Shown: positions 15,015-32,788, counted from the stretch's first letter. The stretch: DNA of 64,000 nt from Ascaris suum (GCA_013433145.1 CM024183.1:1195501-1259500), one strand, 5' to 3'. Made by a program: numbers and translations. The notes: generated by a model not told the origin, from the letters alone.

Positions 15015-15042
15015 AAAGAGAAAGAGAAAGAAAGAAAGAAAG
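14656..15042. repeat. Polypurine (GA / GAAAGA)n microsatellite, about 390 bp
   Basis: Almost pure A+G on the plus strand, built from GA, GAAA and AGAGAA units. The many Ser/Leu/Phe-rich minus-strand ORFs here are repeat artefacts. Mirror-symmetric polypurine tracts of this kind can form triplex (H-DNA) structures; that is general knowledge and not shown here. Confidence 0.95.
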
Positions 15043-16126
15043 CGTAAAATTTCTTCTGCATAATATCCTTATATTCTGGATATAATTTGCAAATTCGCTG
15101 TTATTTGCAAATAAGGTCGACGAACCATTAATAGTCGTTCGATAAAAAAATGCTACTGCATATGAGAAAGCCAAATCCAACTGCATATAAATGCAATAAT
15201 TTAATGCAAATGAACACATGAATAAGCTATGCGTAAAAAATTCATGAAGAAGCACATAGCAATCGTCGAATAAACACTGACAACAACTACATCAATGCGC
15301 AATTTCGGCGCATCTCTATGCTTCGTTCTTCTTGCAAACATCCGGCCAATCCGATGAAATTTTTTTCAGCAACGAGCAATCGACGCCAATAAACGTTCAC
15401 TTTATTTAGCATCGAAAACATTTACTCACCGAAATATTTGAATTTTTTTTTTTAAATTAGCATAAAAATTTTGCATAAAATATTACGATAAACGTATTTG
15501 TCTCTATGTCTTTCTTCACATATTTGTCTATATTTTTCTATCTTCCTTAACGATTTGCATATTGAATTAGCGTTGAGTCGAAATGCTTCTAATTAAATTC
15601 ACAATTGCATTTGCCGATTTAATAGGATTTGATACAAGGATGCCTATAGTGATCGGTCTTTGAGTAATCAAATTTTACGTATTTGCAAAGGTGGCAAACA
15701 TGCAATCGCCAATATTGTTGACCTATTGTCGTTGGTTGTTTTGCAACGATTAATCGCCAATAAAATGACATCATCATTGAATAATGAAACATGGGATTTG
15801 CATTGTTTATTTTTATTACAACGTTTAAAAAAAAATTACTTAAGAACAAATTGATCTGTTGGGAATATTTATGAAGGCGAGTGATATTTCTAAAAGATTC
15901 ACTAATTAATATGCTTAATGAGCAATACATATGAACATAAAAATTCCACTATTGTACTATCGAAACGTCTCGCTTACCTGAAAAGGTGGAAGTGGAAAAA
16001 ATGGAGAAATCTGGCGTCTGAGTTCATTACTGCATCTTCTGTTGCACGCTTCTTCGGGTCTTTACTTTAATTTTGCATCTCAAAATGTTTGTAGAGGAGT
16101 TTCTTGTTCATGATTAAACCAGGTAG

Positions 16127-16842
16127 ATGCACCACTGCTACTGGACTTATATACAGACATGGCCCATATCTGGCCCAAACAGTGACCTGAGCCAAAGGCA
16201 ACTTCAGTCATTCTCAAGAAGTTCGGAAAGACATGCTACGAAGTCCTTAATAATTCGTAAATCTGAACAGGAGGGTGCTTTTTTCTTAAATCTAGCATCA
16301 CCGATTAGCTCACAAGTAGGCACAACACGCAGATCGCAATTTCATCGGTAACAATTTATGAGGCCTAAAGAAGCAGTAATCGGGATAAACTTATCCACTT
16401 GAAAGACTCCTAGAATTCGTTACTATATATGCAGAAGTATTCTGTACTTAAGCAAGCCACAACACTAATATTCAATAACATCGAATGAACAACAACTTCC
16501 AAACTGGATGCTCAAGTCCGGTTCGGGGCACAAAATCAAAGCGGATGGTCAAATTTGCTTCCGGATTTGAAATCACTGAAATACGTATTATCGAATGGAA
16601 GAAATTTTTCTCTGTTCATTCGAATCACACGTACAAGAAACGATGTGAACAGTTGCAACAAAATGTGCATCAAAAGAAATTGCCCAAATACCCCGCCGTA
16701 TATAAACTCAAATTCTAAACCAAATACTGGTCGGCGTATGTATACACGCATATGCTACATAGTATACTTGCCTAGTACCTACGATCCGATGAAGGAACCA
16801 ATCGGCTGGCACAAAATGCGATACTTCAACGACCATTATTAA
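16127..16842 (+). other. GC-raised region with unidentified ORFs
   Basis: G+C is higher here than in the flanks. An ATG frame at 16127-16351 gives a Ser/Arg-rich product and has a possible GTAACA donor near its end. A different frame is open from about 16476 to a TAA at 16842. I could not connect the two with consistent phase and recognise no domain. It could be a decayed gene, a transposon fragment or chance. Confidence 0.25.
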
Positions 16843-17710
16843 GTTGTATTTCATATGATGTTAAAAATCCTTTAATCACAATAATTATTCTTCAATTATT
16901 TGTTGAAAAAAAAAAGATAAAAGCATATATCTGCAAGAAGGAAATAATTTTCCACATTTTTCAGAGAAAGTTTTATTGCTCGAGTATTTTTTATTTATGG
17001 CAATTTTTTCAACTTAATAAAATTTCTTACTGTTCATATGAGAAATTTAGCATTTTCCAAATATTCATCACTATACTATCGCTTAAATTGATTTATTAAA
17101 TTTGGAAAGGCCTATGAGCTGTTAATAATAATCTATGTTTCCTTTATAATCACTTATATCGAAAAAATATCTTTTCTTAAATCGTTTATACGAGCGATTA
17201 GGTTAATTTTAAAAAATATACCGCACTATTTTTATCTTTTTGATTTATTTGTATTTCATAAAGCTTTTTTTTAATTTGATGAATATATTTTTTACAATTA
17301 TATATTATTTTTCTTTATCTAAGAAACTTCACTTTTTGATATATTTATTCGAAGCTATCGATTAGTAAACTCATTTCGAAAAAGTACATCTCTAAACAAT
17401 ATTATTTGCTATACAATCAATTAAATTTTCCAATTCGAACTATTCTTAATTGTATCGTTGAATGCATTAATTCTTTTCGCCGAATCTCTATAGAATTGTA
17501 ACGATAAACAACAAGTGTTGAATTGTTCTGATCGTTGATGTTGTATAGTACTTTTCGCTAATATTGGTGTTTAGCTAGTAGAATCACTTAAAGCAAATGG
17601 CTGCGTTAATTTTATCACAGCCGTCACATTTTTCTTGCATCTACTCAAATTAAAGATGAGAGAATTTCAATACTTATTTACACCTAACAATATGAATTTG
17701 CAACAAATCA

Positions 17711-17839
<129 letters not shown>

Positions 17840-18912
17840 TTCAAGCTTGATATGCTCATTAAGTTTTTCATTGAAAAGTGAAAAAATTAAATGGGAAAAT
17901 AAATAGTACGAGTGAATTTAAGAGGGAAGAGAGGAAAATAATATCCTCTTTAAAGAAATAATTTGAAAGAGGGAATATCTTATTGTTAAGCAGCTAAACA
18001 ACAGTTTCAAAGAGATTATGCTCTATTTTATCATTTTTTTTCATCATTGGAAGAAATTCAAGAAAATCATAAAAATATTTTTCCAATAGTTTTCATGCTT
18101 TTCTATCTATTTCCAAATGATTGAAAACTATCATCTAGGTAGAGCTGTAAAAAGAAGTTTCATGTCGATGTTTGCATTTCTGCTGAAAAAAAAAATCCCC
18201 TAGTCAGCAATTTTTTAAATTATACCTTAGCATTACTGTTAATTTATTAATTACTATGTTTTCAAGAGAGAAGTTTTAAATATTCCCCATGATTGTATCC
18301 TGTTTTTATTGTGAACCAAATAAAGTCTAAATAAATTCTTTCCTAAATTGCACTTTCATCTAATTTCTTTCCCACCTGACAAATTAAAAAATTCATTTAG
18401 AGTTATATTGAAACGTTTTAGTAATTCAAGAAGTAGAGTGCATTGTTAAATCACCTTAGAAAATGGATAAAACTATTTTCCAACTTCTTTTTGCTTTGTG
18501 GGTGGGTGGAAAGATGGTGAAAAAGGAGGGAGGGAATGAGAAATGAAAGAAGAGATAAAGGAGATGAAGAAAGCTCTTGAAGAGATCAATTTAGAAATTT
18601 TTAGAAACACCTATTTTCAAAAATATTATAAAGTTTTTTGCAAAAGTCATATTTACTAGTTTTAAACTGTTATAAGCAAAATTCATTAATCCAATAAATT
18701 GTTGTAAAATTATCACACATTCATCTAATCCTAGATGAGTGAGGCAAGCTGAATTCATTTCGAATCTTTTTCGATAGTGTTCACTGAACTATTTATCCAC
18801 GGGAATGAATAAAACAACTGTCCAAAAGTACAAATATTTGCAATTTAATGAATAAATTCTCCAATGGGTATTGTTGAACGTATAAAAATAAAAAACAAAC
18901 CTCTCCATTATG

Positions 18913-19025
<113 letters not shown>

Positions 19026-19193
19026 CAACGAAATTATATGTTGTTGCATATGAATGACGTGAATGTTTCCTATAGTTATTTCAAGTTGTACATAACCATT
19101 TAATAAGAATATAGATGATAGGGGTAACTAAATGAGTTTACTTTCAACAAAAATTATCACAAATCGTAAAATATAGTTGAGGTCATATTAACA

Positions 19194-19247
19194 CGACCGG
19201 TTTATTGCAGTGTATTAAAAATGCAATAACACGACCGGTATATTACA
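19194..19247. repeat. Short direct repeat pair
   Basis: Two copies of ACACGACCGG followed by T/A-TATT lie about 40 bp apart in otherwise featureless AT-rich DNA. Confidence 0.6.
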
Positions 19248-19995
19248 ATTAAATTAAATGCCTCCCAAACTTTAAACTTATATTAATAAATGAATTCCAT
19301 TTTAAATTTCTCTGAAGAATAAAATAAATAATTCTTGGAAATGTGCGCGCAAATTTTAATGAATAAAAATTTATATTCATTAAATAACACTGATATTCAG
19401 CGAAATATGAAAATAACGTAATTATGCAAATGATGAGAATATAACCAACATTTTGATGAGGTAATAATAGAACAGCGATTAAAATAGTGAATTATGCTCC
19501 TATTTACATCTTACATCAAATATTTCAATTGCAAAGTGATAATATTATAATTTTTACAACTCAGTCATTCCAATAAAAGTTTTTAAAAATTGACAAAGAA
19601 AACGATATAACTTCCAGCGATATACTTTGCTTAGGGTATACTTCGCTGTGATAATCGTTGCAGGTGAATTTGCAATATTTTTCAGTTATAGTAGTAGTTC
19701 AAATAGACGATTTTAATTGACTAGCTTCATTCTTGGATCGATGTTTCGAAATTCCTCACTTATAATACTTTCATAAATGGTGTTTGAAGTGGAAAATTTA
19801 ACGAAGTAATAAATTGTAATGATCAAATTAGAAAAAAAAAATCTCATGACACTTTTTATGATGTGAAATTTAAACTATCCAAACAAAAAAAATTTATGCT
19901 GAAATTTTCATTTATAGAAATTTTTACATCTATTGCAGATGATTCTTTGAAATAGCATAATAAAATGATAAAATTTTCAATTAGTTTTGTTTCAG

Positions 19996-20283
19996 AGAAA
20001 TCTTTTCTTATTGTTGGATACCATATTTACGGTTTTAAATAACGGCAACCGATCGTTCCCTTTGGGGGTTTCTCTTATGAATAAATTGCCCGAACGTGTC
20101 AATCTTTTATCGGTTACGATATACTATAAAATGAAATTAATTGATCATTTCGCTTTAGGAAGCACAACTACAAAGGATTTCTATGGTCGAGTGACGTTGA
20201 CGCAATGTTATACCGTTTTGAGCATTGTTAAAGCGAGGGATCAATCACGTAGTGTGGTAATTGTGATCACCCATTCTCATTAA
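19996..20283 (+). CDS. Possible terminal exon, unidentified
   Basis: A strong acceptor (TTTTGTTTCAG) opens a phase-0 frame of 95 codons ending in TAA, with base composition more balanced than the flanks. The translation is mixed and protein-like, with a hydrophobic start (NLFLLLDTIF) and scattered charged residues. I recognise no domain and see no clear upstream exon on this strand. It could be the last exon of an undetected gene, a fossil, or a chance open frame. Confidence 0.25.
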   Translation, partial: RNLFLLLDTIFTVLNNGNRSFPLGVSLMNKLPERVNLLSVTIYYKMKLIDHFALGSTTTKDFYGRVTLTQCYTVLSIVKARDQSRSVVIVITHSH

Positions 20284-23759
<3,476 letters not shown>

Positions 23760-23789
23760 CGGTATGAACAAAAATCAGTAAGACAATGT

Positions 23790-26700
23790 TTAAGAATGCA
23801 CATTACTATTGAAAAGTGATGAGGAGCAATTGCAAACGAATAACTTTCTACGAAATTGTCTAACAAAGAGCAAATATAAAGCGGGATGCGCGCATGGTTG
23901 CCAGTGAATGAGCGCAAGTATCAGTGATGCATATTCGACGGCGGCGATTTTCACGACGAAAAAGAGCACAATAAATGCGATAAGAGGTAACGTTGTAAAT
24001 GTTAGTGGAATCATTGCCTGCAAAAAAAAAAAAATTTCTTCCTATACAATAAGAAAAATTATGAAAAGAAAATCAATGAGAAAAAATCTCTTGTGTAGCT
24101 ATGATGTTTGAATATTCACTTCTTGAAATAATAAATTCGTTCGGAATGGCGAAAAAAAAAACGAGAGAACGAAAATTGGGATGGAAAAACGGCGAAAAAA
24201 GAGCGACTCATTGTTGATTGATGGACATAAACTTAATAAATCGAAATGAGAAAGTTTTCCCATAGCACATATCAAAAAAAAAGTAGTAAAATATATGTAA
24301 TTATTCAGGTATAAGTCGATCACTTTATGCAATCCCTAAGAAAAGATATGACAGCAATTCTATCATTTAATTATTGCAAACTATATTATTACAATTGAAT
24401 AAATGAAAACATATCAAAGAGTAATAAATTCCACTGAGATAATCTCATTACATTTATTGAAATTAGGAGGAATTACGAAGAATTCATAAAATATTGGTTA
24501 GATGGAATTTTTACCTGAAGAACCATAGCGATAGTGAGTTGTTTCTGCACTACTCTCATTCGATTTGATGCCGAACCACTGCGTACAGTTTGCACGATTC
24601 GTTTCGTTGATATTGCTATTATCGTATAGGCAATGATCGATACAACAATCAAAAAAGCGCATAGTGCCAATACTATGCAGAACGCCTTCAACAATTCTTG
24701 ATCTCAGTTATGCAACAAAAAAAAATCCACTTGCTTCTCTTGGAAACACATTTCGCGGCTAGCGGCATCAAAAATATGTTCCGGCTCCAAAAATATGCTT
24801 TCATCCCAAAAAGTTATTCCGGTTTCAGAATTGTGCTCTATCTATTCTATACTATCCTGCATATTTCTATGCTCTCATATGAATGTGAGGTTGAGCTTAC
24901 ATCGCTAGTAAAACAAGTAATTCAGCAAGTGGAATATTCTAGAATTGGTGCGGTCTCCCATGTGGAAGAAATTCCAAAATTTGATCAGTAAAGCAAATAG
25001 CATTTCTGTAGAACGACATAACAAAAAGGCCCAGATTTCTTCTTATCCAAAAAGTGCTTATCGATTACTGATAGTTATTTCCAGGAATGACGAATTATAA
25101 TTAGCAACCTTATTCGAAGGATATTTTCCCCAAAATGATCAAAAACCCTCATAATTCTTTATTAATCCCAAATTTGTATCCATATTACATCGATACCTGG
25201 TGCACACCTTTAATTATCAAAAGAGAAAGAGAGGAAGAGAAAGAATAGAGTAATCAAAAGAGTTCGAGGAAATCATCAGAAATCAATGCAAAGAAAAGAT
25301 TTTCAGGAACTCACCTCTTTTGTGAAGCTGACTTTAATCGCTTTCTCGTCAGGATTTAGAAGTCCCGTATCGTTTAATGTGATTTTTTGATATTTAAGAC
25401 GTGGGAAGATGGTTAAAATGAACGCTGCATCAATCATTGCTAATAGCGAAATTACTGCGGCGATAATATGAAAACGAAAAATTGCTTTTAAACGGCTTCG
25501 ACTAAAAATTTATATTTTTATATTTTTTAATATTTGATTGCTTTAAAAAATGATTTAATATTATCATTTTTAAATGAAATATTAATTATCCAATTCTCAC
25601 TTTGATACTAGTATTATTCAAATATTAACATCAAATTTGTGTATTTCAAAAAGTTCGTTTATGAAGTTCATTTCACTCTGCCCGGAAGTCGCTCATGAAG
25701 CTTATTTACTCTATTAGATGATAGTAATCAGTGGATCATGAACTAAATGAAATTAATTTATGATGCATAACGCTTAATGTGAATAATAAGAGTCAATATT
25801 TTCATAGAATAGAAAAACTTATTCAAAGAGAATTTAAAATTATTATAACGTTTAAATGACAATAAATAAATGGAAAAAATTCATGAAAATATGAGGAAAT
25901 GTGAAAGAAAAAAAAAATTTTTCTTTTTTTTTAAACTTATATAATTTGATCAGATGAGAATTAATTTCATCAATAGTATATTTGAATTGATATTTTTGAA
26001 GATGTTGTGCAATATTATCACTTTATAACATATGTTGCAATGAAAAAAAAAAAAAACAAAAATTTGATTTCCATCTATTCTCCTTTTTTTTTTATTCGTT
26101 AAATTTCACTCATTAATTACTTTCCAATAATTTCAATTAATTTCTGCGAGTTTCGAGTAAACAATTCCAATTATGTTACTCAGCATTTATTTTTTGGTAT
26201 TAGCTTTTGGTTGTTGTCAAGCGATAAAATTTATTCCATGATTTGAGCAAAAAAAAATTACGGTTCCCCCCCCCCCCCCCCCCAGAATAAGCAATTTTTA
26301 TTGCAAGCATCTGACTTTCCTCTTCATTCCCCTCCCACCCAAAAAATAGTCATTAAAATTCCAAACTGAAAGAAAGGTGGTATAATATAGACAATTCCCC
26401 TCTCTATTTACGAATAACACTTTATAAATAATCAAGGAATAAAAAGATATTTTGGTAGTAACGAAAAGACAGATGGATCATCTCTAATATGCTTCTATCT
26501 CTTTTTGAAGACCTCTTTTTGGTACTATCCCCTCTAAAAATGCATCACCAATTTGTTATTCATTATCAGATATAAGATATATATATATCAGTTGGATTAT
26601 CATCAATAAAAATCTAACCAAATATGCGAATAACGATAGATGAATGCAAGAGGCAATGTGAGAATGCTAAGCACGATGAAAAAGGTATATAACGCTTGAA

Positions 26701-27521
26701 TACTGGCTGCTACCTTTACAGGTGAATAACTGAGATAACCAATAATCAATATTGATAGTCTCTGATCGACATCCTCGCATAATGCCTGAAATGCGGTAAG
26801 TTTTTTGATCAAGTTGCAATGGATTTTGTTAACTTGATCAATATAAGAGACTATGCATCGGCATTCGAGGCGGCAAATTTCGTGACCCTTAAGGCGTTAG
26901 TGAATCCAAAGCCCATATAAAACCGAGCACAATCCCCCTTCTCCTTTAGTTAAACTGTCGCACCTCTTCGCTTGATGTTTATCACTGAGAAATGATTGTT
27001 TCATATCCACCTCAAATAACTTGAAAATCTCGTCGGTTGCAAAAACGTATGCAAATTCATTGAAATTCTCGGCTGCCACTACTATTGCTTTCGAAAGTGA
27101 ACGATCAATTTGAATGCTAATATATGAGAGTATGAAATGATATCTATTCTATCAACCAAATTTCATAACTCTACATTCATTAATTCTCAAGTTGGAATTG
27201 TCGAACAGATAGGCTCGTCGATATAAACACAAAAGTCCAATCAATACTTTAAAAAATAGGCGAATAAGAAAATGAAAAACATACGAATTGTAATCCGGTA
27301 AGTAGTAAGCAATTAATGAATTCCAAAGCAGATTGTAATGATAGAGACCAACGAGTGCCTTGAAGGGGTCCTTTCGGTAATGAAAAACACAGATAAATAA
27401 CGAATAGATTAGGAAAAGAACCCAATACTGCCGCAAAAGTATTTGAAATATTCAATACGGTTCGCAATAGTGAATGTACCATTAAATCATTCAATAATCT
27501 GAAATTTTTCATCAATTTCAT
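23790..27521 (-). CDS. Serpentine-type 7TM chemoreceptor (Str/Srd/Srh-like)
   Basis: Five minus-strand exons join in phase: 27521-27285, 26785-26619, 25501-25315, 24685-24515 and 24017-23790. They give 329 residues, the usual length of nematode serpentine receptors. Predicted helices lie near residues 22-47, 58-78, 103-128, 145-167, 198-222, 247-274 and 282-305. The family signature FIYRY follows helix 3 (127-131), and HWQPCAHP with a basic tail (FVRQFRRKL) follows helix 7. Donors and acceptors are canonical except the exon 4 acceptor (TTGTTGAAG), which is weak and was chosen for phase. The ATG at 27521 leaves a short N-terminus, as expected. Receptors of this superfamily usually act in sensory-neuron cilia through G proteins, so the role is inferred. 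The 60-codon open frame inside intron 1 (26897-27079) is not needed. I cannot assign a subfamily. Confidence 0.85.
24018..26618 (-). other. Receptor introns 2 to 4
   Basis: These introns separate exons 2 to 5 of the chemoreceptor and are about 0.5-1.1 kb each. They contain A/T homopolymers and a C17 run at 26266-26283. A plus-strand open frame at 24698-24991 runs through intron 3 without splice support and looks like chance. Confidence 0.6.
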
Positions 27522-28143
27522 CGAAGAAAAAAAAAAGGATAAAGAAAGATGAAGCGAATTTTTTTTTAGAAATTTTGGAAAATCATAGAAATTTGAAAGT
27601 GTTAGAAATTAGAATTTCTCCATCGGATTTTTATTTGCTTCTCTTTTGCCTCTATCTCCATCCCACCCCCCCCCCATCCCGCTTAAAATGCTGCACGTAA
27701 ACAACGATTGCTTTGAACGCTTCATTTGCAAAAAAAAAAAAAAAAAAAAAATATAATTTCGATACAAACTATAAATAAAGATGAGAATATTTTCACAATA
27801 AGAGAGCTACAAATCTATATTGAAACGATGACGCACACAATAGCGATGAAAATATCTGCGTAAGAGGAAAGAGCCTTTTGCAATGATAATGAGTAATCGT
27901 TGACAGATACGTTTTTTTTGAGAATTTATTTTTCCTTCTCCCATTGGGTAAAGGGTGAACACTCGAGATGGACCGCTAATGAACTGCACTTCTGAGTTCA
28001 AATTTTTTTAGACAGAGATAATAGATAGTACAATTTGATGCGCTCAATTCGTTTTTGAGCTTACGACATAAATTCATAAGAAGAAAAATGAAATTCTACT
28101 TTAAGCAGCAGCAATCTCCTCGTTGAAACATTTTTATAGCATT

Positions 28144-28318
<175 letters not shown>

Positions 28319-31300
28319 ACACAGGGATATAAAAAATGTGAATTAATGGGTTACAAATAAATAAATTAGATGAGAGTTAAAACAAATTCAACTGCTTTTA
28401 TAATCAATTACAACTTACAGTGAAATCCTCCAAATGTACACATTTCGCCCATAACACTAACCAGTGGCCTCAAAATCTACTGATTCATTCCTCCCCCCCC
28501 TCCTCCCTACTCCCACTTCCACCCGCTTATGTCCCTCCAAGCAATCCTTGAATGAAATCATACCTCCTCACTGAATCAATTGAATTCTCATTTATTAGTC
28601 TTCGCTTTTGCTAATTATTAGCGCAATGAACTCTAGAAATGAATAAAGTAAAAATTTCTTTTTAAAAATGCAAACAACGTTTTTTTTAGTATTGATAAGA
28701 GATATGCAAAATTGCTTTTTCGTTCCTCAATTTTATTGAATTTCTTCCGCTTTTTTTTTCAATATTATAAATGAGTGGGGATTTTCCTATTCATAAACTT
28801 TTAGCAAATAAGACCTCAAATTTACCTCATTTGCATAAAAGCAAGAGTATGGTTTTTTTTAAAGAAAGACACAAATTGCTTTGTTTTTACATTTGCATTT
28901 GATGAGCCGACCGGTTATTGAAAAAAATTTTCGAATTAAAAAACAAAATATCTGCTATGTATTACTGAGAAAAATCTATCGCAAGAGATTTTTTTTCACA
29001 TTAATATATGCACAGATATATAACAGAACGGCATTATTTTCATCGATATAGAAGAAGTTTTCACTGACAATAACTTAGAAGAAAAAAAATTTTGAGCACA
29101 AGTTTTTCTATTTATATGTAAATTTGTGCTCTATGACCTTTCGTTGATCAACCGATTCCAAAAATGACAAAAATAGGAAAACACATCAGTTTCTGTTGAA
29201 TTTTTTTATATTCCTCATAAATTTGCTTGTATCTTGCTTCAGTTTTTGCATATATTTATTGAAATTATTGCAATAAATGCGCGTTAAAGTGTGTGACAAA
29301 CATAATGGTGTAATAAGTGTAATATAATTCATACGTTTGATATAATGCGTTTTTGCGTTGATGTTTGAAGCCTATAAGTCTTTTTTTTTTCGCCTCTGGA
29401 CAATTTGAAGTTTTTCACAGTTTGTTTCTATTGGTGGAAAAAAAAATGGAATAAATTGCGCTCAAATTGATAGGATGAACTTTTTTTTTACTTTAAAATA
29501 CATTGGATGTGCAGATAATTTTTTTCAGCTTCTAGACGTTTTGACTTTTTTTTGAATTGAAATATTGAAGTGAAACTTAACAGATATGAAAGATCAATTA
29601 AGGAATGCGAGTCTGCATATGCAAATTCCCTCCTCTCCCCCCCCCCCCCCCCTCTTTTTTCTCAAAACCTCTTCCCAGAGGAGGTAGGGAAATACAATTT
29701 GCAAAAACGTTAGGAGAAATGAGGAAAGAAGTGGTGAGAGGCACAGACTTACAGACTTATTGCAATATTAATCCAAAGCAAAATAATTGAAAATACAATA
29801 GCTTTAGTTTAAGCGCCACCTGAACATCGGGAATTTTCATAGCGTAAAAAAAATTTGCATATCCAAATTAGCATCATTTTTACCTCATATGAATTAGGAA
29901 ATTAGCATCCGAGAGCCAAATCAATTCTACATTGGGCGAATTTTTCCAATTATCTCCAAAAAACTATACGTTTTAGAAGAAAAAAAAATCCGCATATCAT
30001 CGCACATATATCCGAACCAAATTTGAATCAAATCCATCGACATACAACGAAGATAAGTGAATATATGCAAATTGAGATAAACTTGAAATAATTTAGGCGT
30101 GAATAGTTTTCCGCATAGACTATAAACATGAAAATGCGTAGGCAAGATATTGTTACGATATTCTGATATACATATTACGTAAATTTCAACCAATTCGTGC
30201 ATATAGAAACGAAATATCGACCGATTTATATACACTATTAACAACTACTTAAAAATTTGTGGTTATTATGCAGCTGGATAAATGAACAGTTTAAAAAAAT
30301 TTTTTTTTTTAAAGTTGGCTTGCAACTGAATTTTTTTAAAAAAATCTGTAGGATGAAAAAAAAATGGTTGGAAAGTAACAAAAAAAAGAATGATAAAAAC
30401 AAGAAAAAAATTCAAAAAATAGAGGATAAACTTTATAAGAGGTCAAATTTGAATTGCTTTTTTTTTCTTTGCAAGATCGTCCTATTGAGCACTATTATTT
30501 GTGCATATGAAGCATATGTGCTAATTCACTAAGGAGTTCCAACTTGGGTGTCGGAAGATCCGCATGTGATCGCTCCAATTGCTAAGTCTTAGAAAAATTT
30601 ATCCAATTCTAAATGCTTTATGAGTGGTTGAAAAATTTGAATTTTTATGCTCAAGTTTTTGAAGGGCCTTTATATCAATCAATAAGGTGGGAAAACCGCG
30701 CGAATTTCAACAACAACTCTATTACGAGAAAAAGAAAAAATTTTATAAATATATTCACCTTATAGGTAATATTCACCGTTGTTAAATCTCATTAAGTGAT
30801 TTTTATGAATCATTTCTTTATCGTCTAATTTATCGAATTGCAAAAGAAAAAAAAAGCGCATATTTGTTGATTTTCTTTAATGTATTTTCCTATTTTCCAT
30901 ATCTATTTCAATGAAAAGAGAAATCAAAAAAAGAAAAAAAAAAGAAAAAAAGAAAGAAATCATCATTAAATTGCATCACTCAAATGAACTCAACCATTCA
31001 TCATTCATTGAGATTTGTTAAATATAAACAAAAGAATTCGATTGAGCAACGTAAAACTTTCGCCAATATTTCGGAATGTGATTTCTCGATTTCATTAAGA
31101 CCGGTTTATCCCCAAAATCGCTCTCATCCATTTATTCTTTGTACACCTTTATGGAATGTCCTCTTTCATTCGCATTTTCACTTTCCATTAATCCATTAAA
31201 ATAGGCGCTTTTCTTTTTCATTTAAATATAAATGATTTTTATATGGGGCTGAGACCTTTTATTTTGAGAACTTTTGTGATTGTAGATAGGTGATGCTATG

Positions 31301-31340
31301 CTTACTTCAAATAGGAATGTTGCATTATGTGATAATATTC

Positions 31341-31440
31341 ATTTGCTTATTTATTTATCTATTTATTTTTTTATTTTATTTTATTTTATTTTATTTTATT
31401 TTATTTATTTATTTATTCTTCATTTTTATCATTCACTATT
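31341..31440. repeat. (TTTAT / TTTTA)n simple repeat
   Basis: Runs of TTTAT and TTTTA units followed by ATTCACTTATTCA-like degenerate copies. Confidence 0.85.
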
Positions 31441-31819
31441 CACTTATTCATTTATTCACTTATTAATTAACTAATTTTTAAATTTTGTTTCGGAGAGATT
31501 TCATGACGTCGTGTCAACCCCAAACATCTCTGCGCAAAAAAATTTATGAGTGAGTCATAATTGATTCATAACGTCGCTTAATGAGATGCAATATGTGATC
31601 TAATCTTGTACCAGGAGACTTCTCGCAGTAGCTAGAGTGCATATGAGAGTTGAAAAGTGAACAAAGTTCGCATCCATTTAGAAAAAGAGTGAGGAGACAT
31701 GCTGCAGTTCCTTTTATTTATGGGCGAATTCTGGATAACACCATCATCGAGGATATCCCTCTATTATTTGCCGTAAAACCTTCATAAGTCAATGCTTTCG
31801 TGATGTATGATTAACCAGA

Positions 31820-32380
31820 TAGTTTGCTAGCAGACAAGGATTTTCGGTCGAGAAGACACCTCGTCCAGGAGTAATTTGGGAAAGGGCCGGAAAATAGTCG
31901 AGGGATGAAAAGCCGAGGGAAGAATTGACCTCTGGAGAGAACCCCGACTGGGTGTCCGAGGAAGGTGCGTAGGGGGATTGGATGTCCCACACGAAGCTGA
32001 AACAGCGTCTTCGATATGGTGGACCTCAACTGGGAGCCGTTGGCCTGGGCATGAACCCTGAGGCAAAATTGGTGGAGAAAAGAGTCGGGGAAGAGCTCAT
32101 TAATATTAGCCATTTTCCTATACTAATAGTAGCGGGCAGATTTTCTTTACGGCTAGTAACTCATAGAAGCCCTTGTATCAGAACCGCAATTCAAATAATG
32201 CCAATTGGCCATCGAAATTTTGGTCAGATTTCGGCCAGAACCGAATTCCGGTCTCAACCCGAAAAACTCGACTGACCAATATTTTTCGCTCAGTGAAAAC
32301 AGCCGGTTTGCCGAAATTGCCGATTTCCAACCGACGACCTGTTGAAAGAGATTTTTCACAAGGATAGCGTGAAAGGTTAA
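31820..32380. other. GC-rich block with overlapping ORFs, origin unknown
   Basis: G+C is much higher than in the flanks. Several frames of 64-100 codons are open on both strands at once, as expected when stop codons are scarce, so none is called as a gene. CCGG/CCGAA-type motifs recur, for example around 32225-32260. It may be an old repeat or an introduced segment. Confidence 0.4.
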
Positions 32381-32788
32381 TCAATAGTAACTTTATTTCA
32401 CTAAAAGTAATAAAAGAATAACGAATTTAGGGCAGTTAACGTGGCTGAAACTAAAAAAAAAATCAGAATATCTTGGTCGTTGCCGAATGAGATATTCGAG
32501 GATCTCTGTGCAAATGGATAGTAAAAACTTTTTTAAATGAAGGTTGTAAAGAAAAGAAAACCATGAAAAATCGAATTCACGAAAAACTACGCAATGAAAA
32601 AGTCATTAATTGCTTACGTTAGCAATTTACCTGTAATGAGAAATATCCCATAGATATTTGCTAATAAATCTAACACGGTCATAGAAAAAGGTGAACACAT
32701 TACTGGAATACTACAAGATCCTAAACTCTGAACATGAATTAAAATTTCTAGAACGATGCCGAATAAATGTGGAAAAAAGGCATGCAAG

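Noticed and set aside
14555..15255. Minus-strand ORFs of 168 and 201 codons rich in Ser, Leu and Phe
   Set aside because: They come from the polypurine microsatellite, which lacks stop codons in several frames.
24698..24991. 97-codon plus-strand ORF
   Set aside because: It lies inside an intron of the minus-strand receptor, with no domain or splice signals.
26897..27079. 60-codon minus-strand frame as an extra receptor exon
   Set aside because: Exon 1 and the exon at 26785 join directly in phase and give the correct seven-helix length. Including it would break the usual helix 2 to 3 spacing.
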